Shown here piece by piece: positions 40,873 through 49,818 of a DNA stretch of 64,000 nucleotides (position 1 is its first letter; each line of letters starts with the position of its first letter). Source of the DNA: Sphingomonas baiyangensis (GTDB lineage: Bacteria; Pseudomonadota; Alphaproteobacteria; Sphingomonadales; Sphingomonadaceae); the NCBI RefSeq assembly GCF_005144715.1, contig NZ_SWKR01000002.1, positions 1,974,227 through 2,038,226 of the forward strand, read 5' to 3'. The position numbers were made by a program, and so were the translations under genes. The notes under the pieces are model-generated. The model saw only the letters and a list, made by a program, of their open reading frames with translations. It was not told where the DNA came from and searched no databases.

Positions 40873-42405
40873 ATGGAAAATACTTCCGCCAATCTTGGCA
40901 GGATACAGTTCTTCGGAGTCGATGATAACGACTACAAAAGCTTTCCCAAGATTCTTAGGTTGCTGAAAAAGCACGCACCGGGTGCGCTCGACGACTTCTA
41001 CACGAAGATGTCCGCAACGCCGGAAGCAGCTAGATTCTTCAATTCGCGTCAGTCGATGGACCATGCTCGCGACAAGCAGTTCAATCACTGGGTCCAGCTT
41101 TTCTCACGTGAGATCGGTGACACGTATTTCGCGAAGGCCGAGCAAATCGGTAATGTTCACGCACGGATCGGCCTGGCCCCTACCTGGTACATCGGTGGCT
41201 ACGCGATGGTCCTGGAGCGGCTGATCTGCGGCATCGTGGCGGAATCGCCGATCGCCCGGGTCGCCGGCAATCGGCTGGGCCACCTCATAGGGTCGATGGT
41301 CAAGTGCGCACTTCTCGACATGGACGTCGCGCTATCGAGTTATTTTCGCGCCGAAGAAGCGCAGCGGCTCGCCGTAATCGCGCGCGTCGGAGAAGCGCTG
41401 GAGGCGCTGGCCAAAGGCGACTTCACGATCAAGCTCGATGGTCTGCCGGATACCTTCGGAAAGGTCGAACAGGACTTCGAGTTCATGCGCAGCCGGATCA
41501 GCGAGACGCTGATGCAGGTGTCGGAAACCGCCGAAAGCATCAACACCGGCTCGATCGAGATCAGCCAGGCCTCCGATGACCTTTCCGCGCGTACCGAGCA
41601 GCAGGCGGCCTCGCTCGAGCAGACCGCGGCCGCGATGGACCAGTTGACCGGCGGTATCCGGGAAACAGCCGATGGCGCCGCCCACGTAAACCGCTCGGTC
41701 GCGGAGGCGCATGGCGACGCAACGCGGGGCGGCACCGTCGTCAAGGAAGCGGTCGCGGCGATGGACGATATCGAACGCTCGGCGCAGGAGATTGCGCAGA
41801 TCATCAACGTGATCGACGGCATCGCTTTCCAGACCAACCTCCTCGCGCTCAACGCGGGCGTCGAGGCGGCGCGTGCGGGGGATGCGGGCAAGGGTTTTGC
41901 AGTGGTTGCGAACGAAGTGCGCGCCCTCGCACAGCGCTCGGCCGACGCCGCCAAGCACATCAAGGAACTGATCGGCGAAAGCTCCAAGCAGGTTAGTCGC
42001 GGCGTAGATCTCGTCGGTCAATCGGGTGCCGCGCTCGACCGGATCGTCGGGAAGGTAGCGGAAATCGCCGGCCTTGCCGCTAACATCTCCGAACTCGCCG
42101 CCTCGCAGTCGAACAGCCTGCAACAGGTCAATGCCGCAGTCGGCGAGATGGACAAGATGACGCAGCAGAACGCCGCGATGGTCGAGCAATCGACTGCTGC
42201 GGCGCGCAGCCTCGCGGGCGAGGCCGACCAACTGACCGGCCTGGTTTCGCGCTTCACGTTGTCGAGCGAGGGGCATTCGGCGATCGCTCCCGTCCGGGCG
42301 GTACCGCAACCCACGCGCAAGAAGGCCGTCGTCCGCTCAGCCTCCCGTCCGGTGACACGCGGCAACCTTGCCGTCGCCCACGCCGAGGATTGGTCCGAGT
42401 TCTGA
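40873..42405 (+). CDS. Globin-coupled chemoreceptor (methyl-accepting chemotaxis protein)
   Basis: 510 residues; I chose ATG 40873 with GGAGAAGG upstream. Residues 1-165 form a protoglobin-type sensor domain; the proximal haem His is expected at H96 in [19 protein letters not shown] short HAMP-like linker follows ([20 protein letters not shown]). The signalling domain has the receptor hairpin tip [26 protein letters not shown]. No membrane helix, so it is a soluble oxygen or NO sensor. The C-terminus AEDWSEF resembles the pentapeptide docking site for CheR/CheB. Confidence 0.92.
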   Translation: MENTSANLGRIQFFGVDDNDYKSFPKILRLLKKHAPGALDDFYTKMSATPEAARFFNSRQSMDHARDKQFNHWVQLFSREIGDTYFAKAEQIGNVHARIGLAPTWYIGGYAMVLERLICGIVAESPIARVAGNRLGHLIGSMVKCALLDMDVALSSYFRAEEAQRLAVIARVGEALEALAKGDFTIKLDGLPDTFGKVEQDFEFMRSRISETLMQVSETAESINTGSIEISQASDDLSARTEQQAASLEQTAAAMDQLTGGIRETADGAAHVNRSVAEAHGDATRGGTVVKEAVAAMDDIERSAQEIAQIINVIDGIAFQTNLLALNAGVEAARAGDAGKGFAVVANEVRALAQRSADAAKHIKELIGESSKQVSRGVDLVGQSGAALDRIVGKVAEIAGLAANISELAASQSNSLQQVNAAVGEMDKMTQQNAAMVEQSTAAARSLAGEADQLTGLVSRFTLSSEGHSAIAPVRAVPQPTRKKAVVRSASRPVTRGNLAVAHAEDWSEF

Positions 42406-42428
42406 GCATCTGAAGGGGAGACGGAGCA

Positions 42429-42725
42429 ATGCGCCGCCTGACCATGCTGCCGGTGCTGGACCGATCAGGCGTCCGGCTCATGGCAAACGAACTGCGCGAC
42501 ATGCTCGATCTGGGCGGTGCGATCGGCATCGACGCCGCGAAGGTGGAGCGGATCGGACTGGCTGGGATCCAGCTTCTGCTCAGCGCACTGCGCACAGGGG
42601 CGGAGGGGACGACCGAAATCCGCCTGATCGCAGCCTCGCGGGCAGTTGAGGAGGCCGCACGGGTCTGCGGTGTCACCGAACGGCTGCTTGGCGACCTGCT
42701 GGCCGCTGCGGAGGTGACGGGATGA
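42429..42725 (+). CDS. STAS domain protein
   Basis: 98 residues spanning a STAS fold (LMANELRDMLDLGG, IDAAKVERIGLAGIQLLLSALR). In anti-sigma antagonist members the motif is D-S-S-G with a phosphorylatable Ser; here it is GLAG, so phosphorylation is unlikely. It lies between the receptor and cheA with a 4-base overlap to cheA, a placement seen in several alphaproteobacterial chemosensory operons. Its role is presumably scaffolding. Confidence 0.75.
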   Translation: MRRLTMLPVLDRSGVRLMANELRDMLDLGGAIGIDAAKVERIGLAGIQLLLSALRTGAEGTTEIRLIAASRAVEEAARVCGVTERLLGDLLAAAEVTG

Positions 42726-44773
42726 GCCCCGACGACATCCAGTCGATCTTCTTTCAGGAATGCGAGGAAGGCCTTGCCAGCGCCGAAACCGCTTTGCTGG
42801 CAATCAAGGCCGGTGAGCATGATGGCGAAACAATCAACACGATCTTTCGCGCGGTCCACTCGATCAAGGGCGGGGCCGGAGCGTTCGGCTTCCATCCGCT
42901 TCAGTCCTTCACCCACCTTTTCGAAACGTTGCTCGACAAGGTGCGTGACGGCGAGCTTTCGCTCGACCCGCCATTGGTCGAGCTGCTGATGGGCGCGTTC
43001 GATGTGCTTGCGGACCATGTGACCGCGATCCGTGGCGAGGGGGAACAGCCCGACGATGCGGTCATGAAGCGGGCGCTGCGCGATGCGTTGAGCGCCGCGC
43101 CCGCGAGTGCCCCGGGTCTCGCGTCCCAAGAGCTTGGGCTGTCGTTCGACATTGACGCGATGATGGCCGAGCTCACCGTGCGTAGCGATATCCCCGCCCA
43201 GGACTGGCGCGTCACGTTCATGCCCGCCGCGGGCGATCTCGCGCACGGCGGCGAACCCTTGCTGCTGCTGCGCGAGCTGGCGGCACTAGGCGGACAGGTG
43301 GTCTCCGCCGATCCCGATCGCGTGCCGACGCTCGACGCGTTCGACCCCGACGCGGCCTATATGGGTTGGACGCTGCGCCTGCCAGCAACAGCTGAACGAG
43401 CGACGATAGAAGAAGTGTTCGATTTCGTGTCCGACCCCGGCTCGGTCACGATTGAGCGGACTCAATTCGACGATGCGATGAGATCCGCGCGCGAGGTCAT
43501 CCTTCAATCCCGGCCGGTCGCTCCACTGGCGACGCCGGCAGCCGAGCCGCCTGTCGCCCAGGCGCCGCTGGCTGCGAAACAGCCGAAGGTCGCGGTGGGC
43601 GCCACGATCCGCGTCGACCTCGACAAGCTCGACCGGCTTGTCGATCTGGTTGGCGAGCTTGTCATTACCCAGTCGATGCTGTCGCAGCGCCTTGCCTCCA
43701 ACGGCCTGGCCGCGGTGGAGGAACTTGCCGACCTCGACCAGCTGACGCGCGAGCTTCAGGACAGCGCGATGGCGATCCGCGCGCAGCCGGTGAAGTCGGT
43801 TTTCAGCCGCGTCCCACGCATCGTCCGCGAACTCGAGGCCTCGACTGGTAAGCGCGTCCAGATCGAGGTGGAGGGTGAAGCCACCGAACTTGACAAGACG
43901 GTGATCGAGCGCATCGGCGAGCCGCTGACCCACCTCGTCCGCAACTGCGTCGATCACGGTATCGAACTTCCCGCCCAACGGCTTGCCAAGGGCAAGCCTG
44001 CTGAGGGGCTGCTGCGTCTGTCGGCCGAGCACAAGGGAAGCCGCATTGTCATATCGGTGAGCGACGACGGCGCGGGTATCGATCGCGAGCGGGTGCTGGC
44101 GATAGCCACTGACCGCGGCATCGTAGCCGCCGACGCGCGCCTGTCGGACGAGGAGATCGAGCAGCTCATCTTTGCCCCGGGCTTTTCCACCGCGCGTGAG
44201 GTTTCCAACATTTCCGGCCGCGGGGTCGGCATGGATGTAGTGCGGCAGAACGTTCAGGCGCTGGGCGGTCGCATCACCATCCAGTCGCGGCCGGGCGAGG
44301 GGTCGAGCTTTGCGCTGGCGCTGCCGCTCACGCTCGCGATTGTCGACGGCATGGTCGTGTCGGTAGGCGATCAGACCTATATCATCCCCCTCACCCATAT
44401 CGTCGAAAGCCTGCGGCCCGACCGGGATCAGGTGCAGTCGACCGGCCTCGGCAATCGCGTGCTGAACGTCCGCGGTGCGTTTCTGCCGGTACTGGGCATC
44501 GGCGATCAGCTCGGCCTGACGGGGGCGGTGAGCGAACCGTCGGAAGCGGTCCTGATCGTGGTCGAGACCGAAAGCGCGGGGAGCGCGATCCTGATGGTCG
44601 ATGCGATCATCGACCAGCGCCAGGTCGTCATCAAAAGCCTGGAGACGCATTACCAGCAGGTCGAAGGGGTCGCAGGTGCGACGATCCTGGGGGACGGGCG
44701 CGTCGCGCTGATACTTGATGTCGAGGGACTGGTGGATCTGCGCGCGCCAGTGCCGCTCAGGTGCGCGTCGTGA
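42722..44773 (+). CDS. cheA: Chemotaxis histidine kinase CheA
   Basis: 683 residues. The Hpt domain carries the phosphorylated His at H46 (RAVHSIKGGAGAFGF). A P2-like alpha/beta segment (about 150-245), a dimerisation domain (about 290-350), the HATPase (N-box HLVRNCVDHGIE, G1 SDDGAGI, G2 GRGVGMDVV) and a CheW-like P5 domain (from about 540) follow. It receives signals from the globin receptor through CheW and phosphorylates CheY/CheB. It is ATGA-coupled to both neighbours. Confidence 0.95.
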   Translation: MSPDDIQSIFFQECEEGLASAETALLAIKAGEHDGETINTIFRAVHSIKGGAGAFGFHPLQSFTHLFETLLDKVRDGELSLDPPLVELLMGAFDVLADHVTAIRGEGEQPDDAVMKRALRDALSAAPASAPGLASQELGLSFDIDAMMAELTVRSDIPAQDWRVTFMPAAGDLAHGGEPLLLLRELAALGGQVVSADPDRVPTLDAFDPDAAYMGWTLRLPATAERATIEEVFDFVSDPGSVTIERTQFDDAMRSAREVILQSRPVAPLATPAAEPPVAQAPLAAKQPKVAVGATIRVDLDKLDRLVDLVGELVITQSMLSQRLASNGLAAVEELADLDQLTRELQDSAMAIRAQPVKSVFSRVPRIVRELEASTGKRVQIEVEGEATELDKTVIERIGEPLTHLVRNCVDHGIELPAQRLAKGKPAEGLLRLSAEHKGSRIVISVSDDGAGIDRERVLAIATDRGIVAADARLSDEEIEQLIFAPGFSTAREVSNISGRGVGMDVVRQNVQALGGRITIQSRPGEGSSFALALPLTLAIVDGMVVSVGDQTYIIPLTHIVESLRPDRDQVQSTGLGNRVLNVRGAFLPVLGIGDQLGLTGAVSEPSEAVLIVVETESAGSAILMVDAIIDQRQVVIKSLETHYQQVEGVAGATILGDGRVALILDVEGLVDLRAPVPLRCAS

Positions 44774-45624
44774 CCCCCGCCGCGATCGCTGCGCCCGATG
44801 CGCGCGATCTGTCGGCGGATGATTTCGCCGCCGTCGCACGGATGGCGCATGCCCATGCCGGCATCGTCCTGCATCCCGGCAAGCGCATTCTCGTCTCCTC
44901 GCGTCTCGCCAAGCTGGTGCGCGCGCACGGCTGCCGCGACATCGCCGAATATATCCAGCACATCAGTCATGATCCGAAAGCGCGGACCGCCGCGATCGAG
45001 GCGCTGACCACCAACCACACGCGCTTTTTTCGTGAGGACCATCATTTTCGCCATTTCGACGAGATACTGCGGCCCGAAATCATCGCCGCGCTCGACAAGG
45101 GTCGGCGGGTGCGGATGTGGTCCGCAGGATCATCCTCGGGCGAGGAAGTCTATTCGCTGGCGATGACCCTGCTTGGCTCGAACGAGCGCGAGGGGCGGCG
45201 CATCCTGTCGCGCGACATTGCGATGCTGGCGACCGACCTTAACGGCCAGGTGCTCGATGCGGGGCGCGCGGGGCGCTACGCCGCCGAAGCCACCGATGCG
45301 ATCTCGGAACCGCTTGGACGGCTATGGACCGAACGTTCCGCCGACGCTCTGACGATCAGACGGGAAGTCCGCGATATCGTCCGTTTCCGCCAGCTCAATC
45401 TGCTCGGCGAATGGCCGATAGCGGGGCAGTTTCAGGCAATTTTCTGCCGTAACACGATGATCTATTTCGATGCCGCGACGAACGAGCGGCTGCAATGCCG
45501 GCTCGCCGAAAAACTGCTGCCCGGCGGCTATCTCTATATCGGTCATTCGGAGAGACTGCTCGGCGCGGCAGCGGGGAAGCTCCGGCCCGTGGGGCAGACC
45601 GTGTTCCGGAGGCCGGTGTCGTGA
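44770..45624 (+). CDS. cheR: Chemotaxis protein methyltransferase CheR
   Basis: 284 residues from the GTG at 44770 that overlaps the cheA stop (GTG 44761 is an alternative). The N-terminal helical domain (DDFAAVARMAHAHAGIVLHPGKR) and the SAM site (RMWSAGSSSGEEVYSLAM, then MLATDLNGQVLDAGRAGRY and IFCRNTMIYFD) are typical. It methylates Glu residues of the chemoreceptor, setting the adaptation level together with CheB. Confidence 0.95.
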   Translation: MTPAAIAAPDARDLSADDFAAVARMAHAHAGIVLHPGKRILVSSRLAKLVRAHGCRDIAEYIQHISHDPKARTAAIEALTTNHTRFFREDHHFRHFDEILRPEIIAALDKGRRVRMWSAGSSSGEEVYSLAMTLLGSNEREGRRILSRDIAMLATDLNGQVLDAGRAGRYAAEATDAISEPLGRLWTERSADALTIRREVRDIVRFRQLNLLGEWPIAGQFQAIFCRNTMIYFDAATNERLQCRLAEKLLPGGYLYIGHSERLLGAAAGKLRPVGQTVFRRPVS

Positions 45625-46643
45625 CGGTTCGCGCGCTCGTCATCGACGATTCGCCGACGATGCGAGGCATCGTCGCAGCACTGCTGCGGCGCGATCCCGA
45701 GGTCGAGGTGGTCGGCACCGCCGCCACCCCGGCAGCGGCACGGTCGATGATCCGCGAGCTCGATCCCGATGTCATCACGCTCGATCTCGAGATGCCGGGA
45801 ATGGACGGCCTTGCATTTCTCGAGAAGATCATGCGGCTGCGCCCGACGCCGGTCGTGATGGTGTCGGCGCATACCACCCGGGGAGCCGAGGCGACGGTGC
45901 GCGCGCTCGAACTGGGCGCGATCGATTGCTACGCCAAGCCCGCGGGCGGATTAGGCGCGCTACGGGATCTGGATGACGGCGGACTCGCCGCGATGGTCAA
46001 GCTGGCTGCCGGATGCCGCGACCGCCTGCAGCAACCGCGCCGCGCCGCGCGGTTCGCCGAGCGCTTCCGCTGGAACGGCAGGATCGCCGCGATCGCCGCA
46101 TCGACGGGCGGGGTGGAAGCGCTGGGCGCGCTTCTCGCTGGCTATCCCGACAACGGTCCCCCGACCATCGTCGTTCAGCACATGCCCGCCGGCTTCACCC
46201 GGATGTTCGCCGCCCGCCTCGATGCCAGGGTCGCACCGCGCGTGGTCGAGGCCGAAGATGGAATGCCGGTCGAGCAGGGCCATGTCTATATCGCGCCCGG
46301 CGGCACGCGACATCTGACGGTCAGCGGGCGCAAGCAGCTCGTCTGCCGCCTGAACGAAGGGGCACCGGTTTCGGGGCATCGCCCCTCGGCCGACGCGACG
46401 TTCCACTCGCTCGCGAGGCACCCTGCCGAGCGCATCGTCGGTGCGATCCTGACCGGCATGGGAGAGGATGGAGCCGACGGGCTAGCCGCGCTGCGCAAGC
46501 TCGGCATGCCGACGATCGGTCAGGATGAGGCGAGCGCGCTCATCTACGGTATGCCCCGCGCCGCCGCCGAACGCGGGGCGCTGGCCGAGATCCTGCCCGT
46601 CGACCGTATCGCCGCGCGCATCATGGAGCTTTGCCGATGCTGA
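45621..46643 (+). CDS. cheB: Chemotaxis methylesterase CheB
   Basis: 340 residues, GTG start overlapping cheR. The receiver domain has the phosphorylated Asp at D55 (ITLDLEMPGMDG). The methylesterase domain has the triad: Ser in IAASTGGVEAL, His in VQHMPAGFT and Asp in GMGEDGADGL. It demethylates or deamidates receptors when phosphorylated by CheA. It looks fully active, in contrast to the second CheB-like protein downstream. Confidence 0.95.
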   Translation: MTVRALVIDDSPTMRGIVAALLRRDPEVEVVGTAATPAAARSMIRELDPDVITLDLEMPGMDGLAFLEKIMRLRPTPVVMVSAHTTRGAEATVRALELGAIDCYAKPAGGLGALRDLDDGGLAAMVKLAAGCRDRLQQPRRAARFAERFRWNGRIAAIAASTGGVEALGALLAGYPDNGPPTIVVQHMPAGFTRMFAARLDARVAPRVVEAEDGMPVEQGHVYIAPGGTRHLTVSGRKQLVCRLNEGAPVSGHRPSADATFHSLARHPAERIVGAILTGMGEDGADGLAALRKLGMPTIGQDEASALIYGMPRAAAERGALAEILPVDRIAARIMELCRC

Positions 46644-47191
46644 TGGCCCCGATCACGGCCGCGCCCCGGCAGCAGCGTCACAACGTCCTTCAGGGCGAAT
46701 TCGAGGTTTCGAGCGATCCGCACCTCGTCCTGACGACCGTTCTGGGCAGCTGCATCGCCTGTTGCCTGTTCGATCCCGTCGCGGGCTTGGGCGGCATGAA
46801 CCATTTCCTGCTGCCCACGCCGCCTGAGCATGTTCGTTCGGAGCCGAGCGAGGAAGCACGTCGCTACGGCCTTTATGCGATGGAGATGCTGGTCAACGGC
46901 ATGTTGAAGCGGGGCGCGACGCGATCGACAATGCGCGCGCACCTCTATGGAGGTGCCAACCTCCATTCGGGAATGCGCGCTATCGGGAGCGAGAACGCCG
47001 AGTTCGCGCGGCGCTTCCTTCGCGACGACGGTATCTCGCTTGCGCGAGCCGATACCGGGGGCACGCTTGCGCGCCGCCTCGACCTGCAACCCGCCAGCGG
47101 GCGGGTGCGCTGCCGCGAGGTGGCACAGGCCTTTCCACAACTTCAACGGCCCGCCCTCCCGCCGACGTCGGGCGACGTCGAACTGTTCTGA
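46637..47191 (+). CDS. cheD: Chemoreceptor glutamine deamidase CheD
   Basis: 184 residues from ATG 46637, overlapping cheB by 7 bases. The catalytic Cys is C39 in TVLGSCIACCLFD and the His is H56 in GGMNHFLLP; a Thr in the C-terminal half should complete the triad. It deamidates Gln in receptors and can interact with CheC-type phosphatases, none of which is seen here. Confidence 0.93.
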   Translation: MLMAPITAAPRQQRHNVLQGEFEVSSDPHLVLTTVLGSCIACCLFDPVAGLGGMNHFLLPTPPEHVRSEPSEEARRYGLYAMEMLVNGMLKRGATRSTMRAHLYGGANLHSGMRAIGSENAEFARRFLRDDGISLARADTGGTLARRLDLQPASGRVRCREVAQAFPQLQRPALPPTSGDVELF

Positions 47192-47206
47192 TTTGAGAGG
47201 AGAATC

Positions 47207-47572
47207 ATGCCGAAGCGTATTCTGGCGGTGGACGACAGCCTCAGCATGCGGATGCTGTTGCGCGCCTCGCTCACCAGTGCGGGCTATGACGTGGCCGAGG
47301 CCGAGGATGGTCGCGCCGCACTCGAATGGCTCGAGAACAACGAGCCAACGCTCGTCATCACCGACATCAACATGCCGCGTCTCGACGGGTTCGGCCTGAT
47401 CGCAGAGCTGCGCGCTCAGGAACGGTTTCGCGACATGCCGATCCTGGTGCTGACGACCGAAAGCTCGCCCGAGAAGAAAGCCCGCGCGCGCGACGCCGGG
47501 GCGACCGGTTGGATCGTCAAACCTTTCGATCCCGAGAAGCTGACGGTCGCGGTTCGCCGCGTGATGCATTGA
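47207..47572 (+). CDS. cheY: Chemotaxis response regulator CheY
   Basis: 121 residues, single receiver domain, with GAGAGGAG before the ATG. The acidic pocket (VDDS), phosphorylated Asp at D53 (ITDINMPRLDG), Thr in LVLTTE and Lys in IVKPFDP are in place. It carries the CheA signal to an output not present in this window (flagellar motor, pilus or an enzyme). Confidence 0.94.
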   Translation: MPKRILAVDDSLSMRMLLRASLTSAGYDVAEAEDGRAALEWLENNEPTLVITDINMPRLDGFGLIAELRAQERFRDMPILVLTTESSPEKKARARDAGATGWIVKPFDPEKLTVAVRRVMH

Positions 47573-47592
47573 GCGAAGAGGAGATAAGGGTC

Positions 47593-48045
47593 GTGCCCGA
47601 ACAGCTCATCACCTTCCAGATCGCCGACAAGCTGCTCGGCGTCGATATCATGGCGATCCGCGAGATCCGCGCCTGGACGCCCACGACCGCGATCCCGCAC
47701 GCACCCTCTTTCGTGCGCGGCGTCGTCAACCTGCGCAGCACGGTGCTGCCGGTCATCGACCTGTCGGAGCGGTTGGGATGGGGCCGGATCGATCCAACCG
47801 GACGACACGTCATCATCGTTCTGCAGATCGGCAGCCAGCTTAACGGCCTGATCGTCGATTCGGTGAACGACATCGTCCGCGTCGAGCCGGCCGAGATGCA
47901 GCCGCCACCCGAATTGGGCCAGGCGGGCGCAGAACGCTTCCTCGAAGGGCTGGTCGCGGTCGAGGATCGGATGGCGATGGTACTCGACCTTCGCGCCATG
48001 GCGATCGGTGGCGTTGCCGCCTCGCCGCTTGCCGACGCCGCCTGA
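47593..48045 (+). CDS. cheW: Chemotaxis coupling protein CheW
   Basis: 150 residues from a GTG preceded by GGAGATAAGGG. The CheW fold is recognised by ITFQIADKLLGVDIMAIREI, then IPHAPSFVRGVVNLRSTVLPVIDL and LIVDSVNDIVRV. It bridges the globin receptor and CheA. A TTG at 47569 overlapping the cheY stop is an alternative start but lacks a ribosome site. Confidence 0.92.
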   Translation: MPEQLITFQIADKLLGVDIMAIREIRAWTPTTAIPHAPSFVRGVVNLRSTVLPVIDLSERLGWGRIDPTGRHVIIVLQIGSQLNGLIVDSVNDIVRVEPAEMQPPPELGQAGAERFLEGLVAVEDRMAMVLDLRAMAIGGVAASPLADAA

Positions 48046-48078
48046 CCGCCTTTGTTTCTGCTTGTCGGAGTATTGTAG

Positions 48079-49119
48079 ATGCCACCCGTCCGTGTCCTGA
48101 TCGTCGACGATTCCACCACGATGCGTGCGTTGTTCACCACCATCCTGGAGGAAGCGCCGGGCATTACGGTTATCGACCACGCCGCCAATGCCGATGAAGC
48201 GCGGCGCGTCATCGCCCGCGACCGGCCGGATGTGATGACGCTCGACGTCGAGATGCCCGGCACCAGCGGCCTCGAACTTCTGCGCGAGGTGATGGGCGAT
48301 CGGCCGATGCCGATCATCATGCTTTCTTCCCTGACTCAGAAGGGGTCGTCCGCGACGCTCGAGGCGCTCGAACTCGGCGCCTATGACTGCTTCCCCAAGC
48401 CCAAGGCGGCGACGATGGAGGAGTTCCACAAGATCGGCCCGCGCCTCGCCAAGCTGGTCAAGGCGGCCGCGGCCGGCAAGGCGTTCAAGTCGAGGACCGC
48501 GAGCGGCGAGGTGCTGGTCGGCAACGACTATGTGCCCGGGGACGGCGTCATCGTGCTGGTCGGCAATACCGGCGGCGTCGAGATGGTGAGCACCATCGTC
48601 AATCGCCTGCCCGCCAACTGCCCGCCCGTAATCGTTCACCTCGGCGACGCACACAATGTTGCCGACGCGCTGGTCGAAAAGCTCGACAAGACCGCGCGAC
48701 CGGCGGTGCGTGCGGCGCATGACGGCGTGCCGCTGGAGAGCGGCAACGTCTACATCCTTCGAGAGGCAGCGCGACATGCCGTCGTCGATCGCTGGCCCGA
48801 TGCCGCCATCCGCCTGATCGACGGCGAGCCCATCGCCGGCCATCGTCCCTCGGCCAATCTCCTCCTTCAGTCAGTCGCCAAGACTGCGGGCGGCCGGGCA
48901 GCCGTGGGAATGCTGAGCGGAATCGGTGACGACGGGATCGCGGTCCTCGGTGCGCTGCGCGGGGCCGGAGCAACGACTTTGGCGGTTCTGCCCGACGAGG
49001 CAAAGGCGCGCGAGTTGCCGGAGCAGGCGGCGATGATCGGGGGGGCGGCGGCGCGGCCACTAGAAGGACTGGGCCGCGAGCTCCTGATGCACGGCGCCCT
49101 CACGGCGCTTGCCGCATGA
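48079..49119 (+). CDS. CheB-like response regulator with degenerate methylesterase site
   Basis: 346 residues. The receiver domain is intact (D56 in MTLDVEMPGTSG, Lys in CFPKPKAA). In the esterase domain the nucleophile motif S-T-G-G reads GNTGGVEM, so the catalytic Ser is Asn; the His (VIVHLGDAHN) and Asp (GIGDDGIAVL) positions are roughly kept. It should be able to receive a phosphate but not hydrolyse methyl esters. It could be a phosphate sink or a scaffold. It is coupled to the next gene by ATGA. Confidence 0.85.
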   Translation: MPPVRVLIVDDSTTMRALFTTILEEAPGITVIDHAANADEARRVIARDRPDVMTLDVEMPGTSGLELLREVMGDRPMPIIMLSSLTQKGSSATLEALELGAYDCFPKPKAATMEEFHKIGPRLAKLVKAAAAGKAFKSRTASGEVLVGNDYVPGDGVIVLVGNTGGVEMVSTIVNRLPANCPPVIVHLGDAHNVADALVEKLDKTARPAVRAAHDGVPLESGNVYILREAARHAVVDRWPDAAIRLIDGEPIAGHRPSANLLLQSVAKTAGGRAAVGMLSGIGDDGIAVLGALRGAGATTLAVLPDEAKARELPEQAAMIGGAAARPLEGLGRELLMHGALTALAA

Positions 49120-49400
49120 CCGGGCTCGGGCTGTCGCATCGGCTGCGCGCGCAGATCGCCGACGAGCTTGAATGCACGCGCGAGGAGATCGAACGGCTGG
49201 GCGCAATCCTGTGCTCGGACCCGGCGTTGGTCGAACGCCACGTGTCGGCGCTTCAGGCGCTCGACATGCTGGGGCAGCAGCAGCTGGCTCTCGCCGCGAT
49301 CCTTCGGGCCGACGACCCACAGGCAGCGATCGGCGATACGCCGCTCGAACGGCTGCGCGTACGATTGGAGCGCGCGCTGGAGCACGATGGCGGATCGTAA
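49116..49400 (+). CDS. Small helical protein of the chemosensory operon
   Basis: 94 residues, almost fully helical (LRAQIADELECTREEIERLG, HVSALQALDMLGQQQLALAAIL). No family was recognised. It overlaps its neighbours at both ends, so it must be co-translated. Possibly a binding partner of the CheB-like protein or of the next response regulator. Confidence 0.7.
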   Translation: MTGLGLSHRLRAQIADELECTREEIERLGAILCSDPALVERHVSALQALDMLGQQQLALAAILRADDPQAAIGDTPLERLRVRLERALEHDGGS

Positions 49401-49818
49401 GAAAGGATCAACCAAGTTGCGGCAGAGTAGCGATCCGATCATGCCGAGGATTCTCATCATCGAGGACGACGAGGCACTACGTGGTGAACTAGTCGAGCTG
49501 TTCGGCGCCCTCGGCGCGACGGCGATCGGAGTGCGCGACGGGGCCGGGGCCGAAGCCGCCTGCTGCGAGCAGGCCTTCGACCTCGTGCTTTGCGACTACA
49601 AGCTGGAGCGCGAGAATGGCCTCGATGTTCTGCGCGGACTGGCACGTTGCGCACCGCATGCGCTTGAGGCCGACATCTATCTGATGACCGGACATCTCGA
49701 CCTTACGCGCGCTGCGCGCGAAGAAATCGCGTGTTCGACTAAAGGGTTATTGATGAAGCCCGTACGTGCGGCGATGCTTCGGCAACTCGTCGCAGCGTCT
49801 CTGGATCGTGCATGCTGA
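49387..49818 (+). CDS. Single-domain response regulator
   Basis: 143 residues from ATG 49387; ATG 49441 would start right at the domain (MPRILIIEDDEALR) and is a fair alternative. The phosphorylated Asp is in LVLCDYKLEREN, with Thr in LMTGHLD and Lys in LLMKPVR. No output domain. It overlaps the downstream kinase gene and probably works with it. Confidence 0.88.
   Translation: MADRKKGSTKLRQSSDPIMPRILIIEDDEALRGELVELFGALGATAIGVRDGAGAEAACCEQAFDLVLCDYKLERENGLDVLRGLARCAPHALEADIYLMTGHLDLTRAAREEIACSTKGLLMKPVRAAMLRQLVAASLDRAC

Noticed and set aside
43286..44839. 517-codon minus-strand frame over cheA
   Set aside because: Complete antisense overlap with CheA, whose motifs are all on the plus strand.
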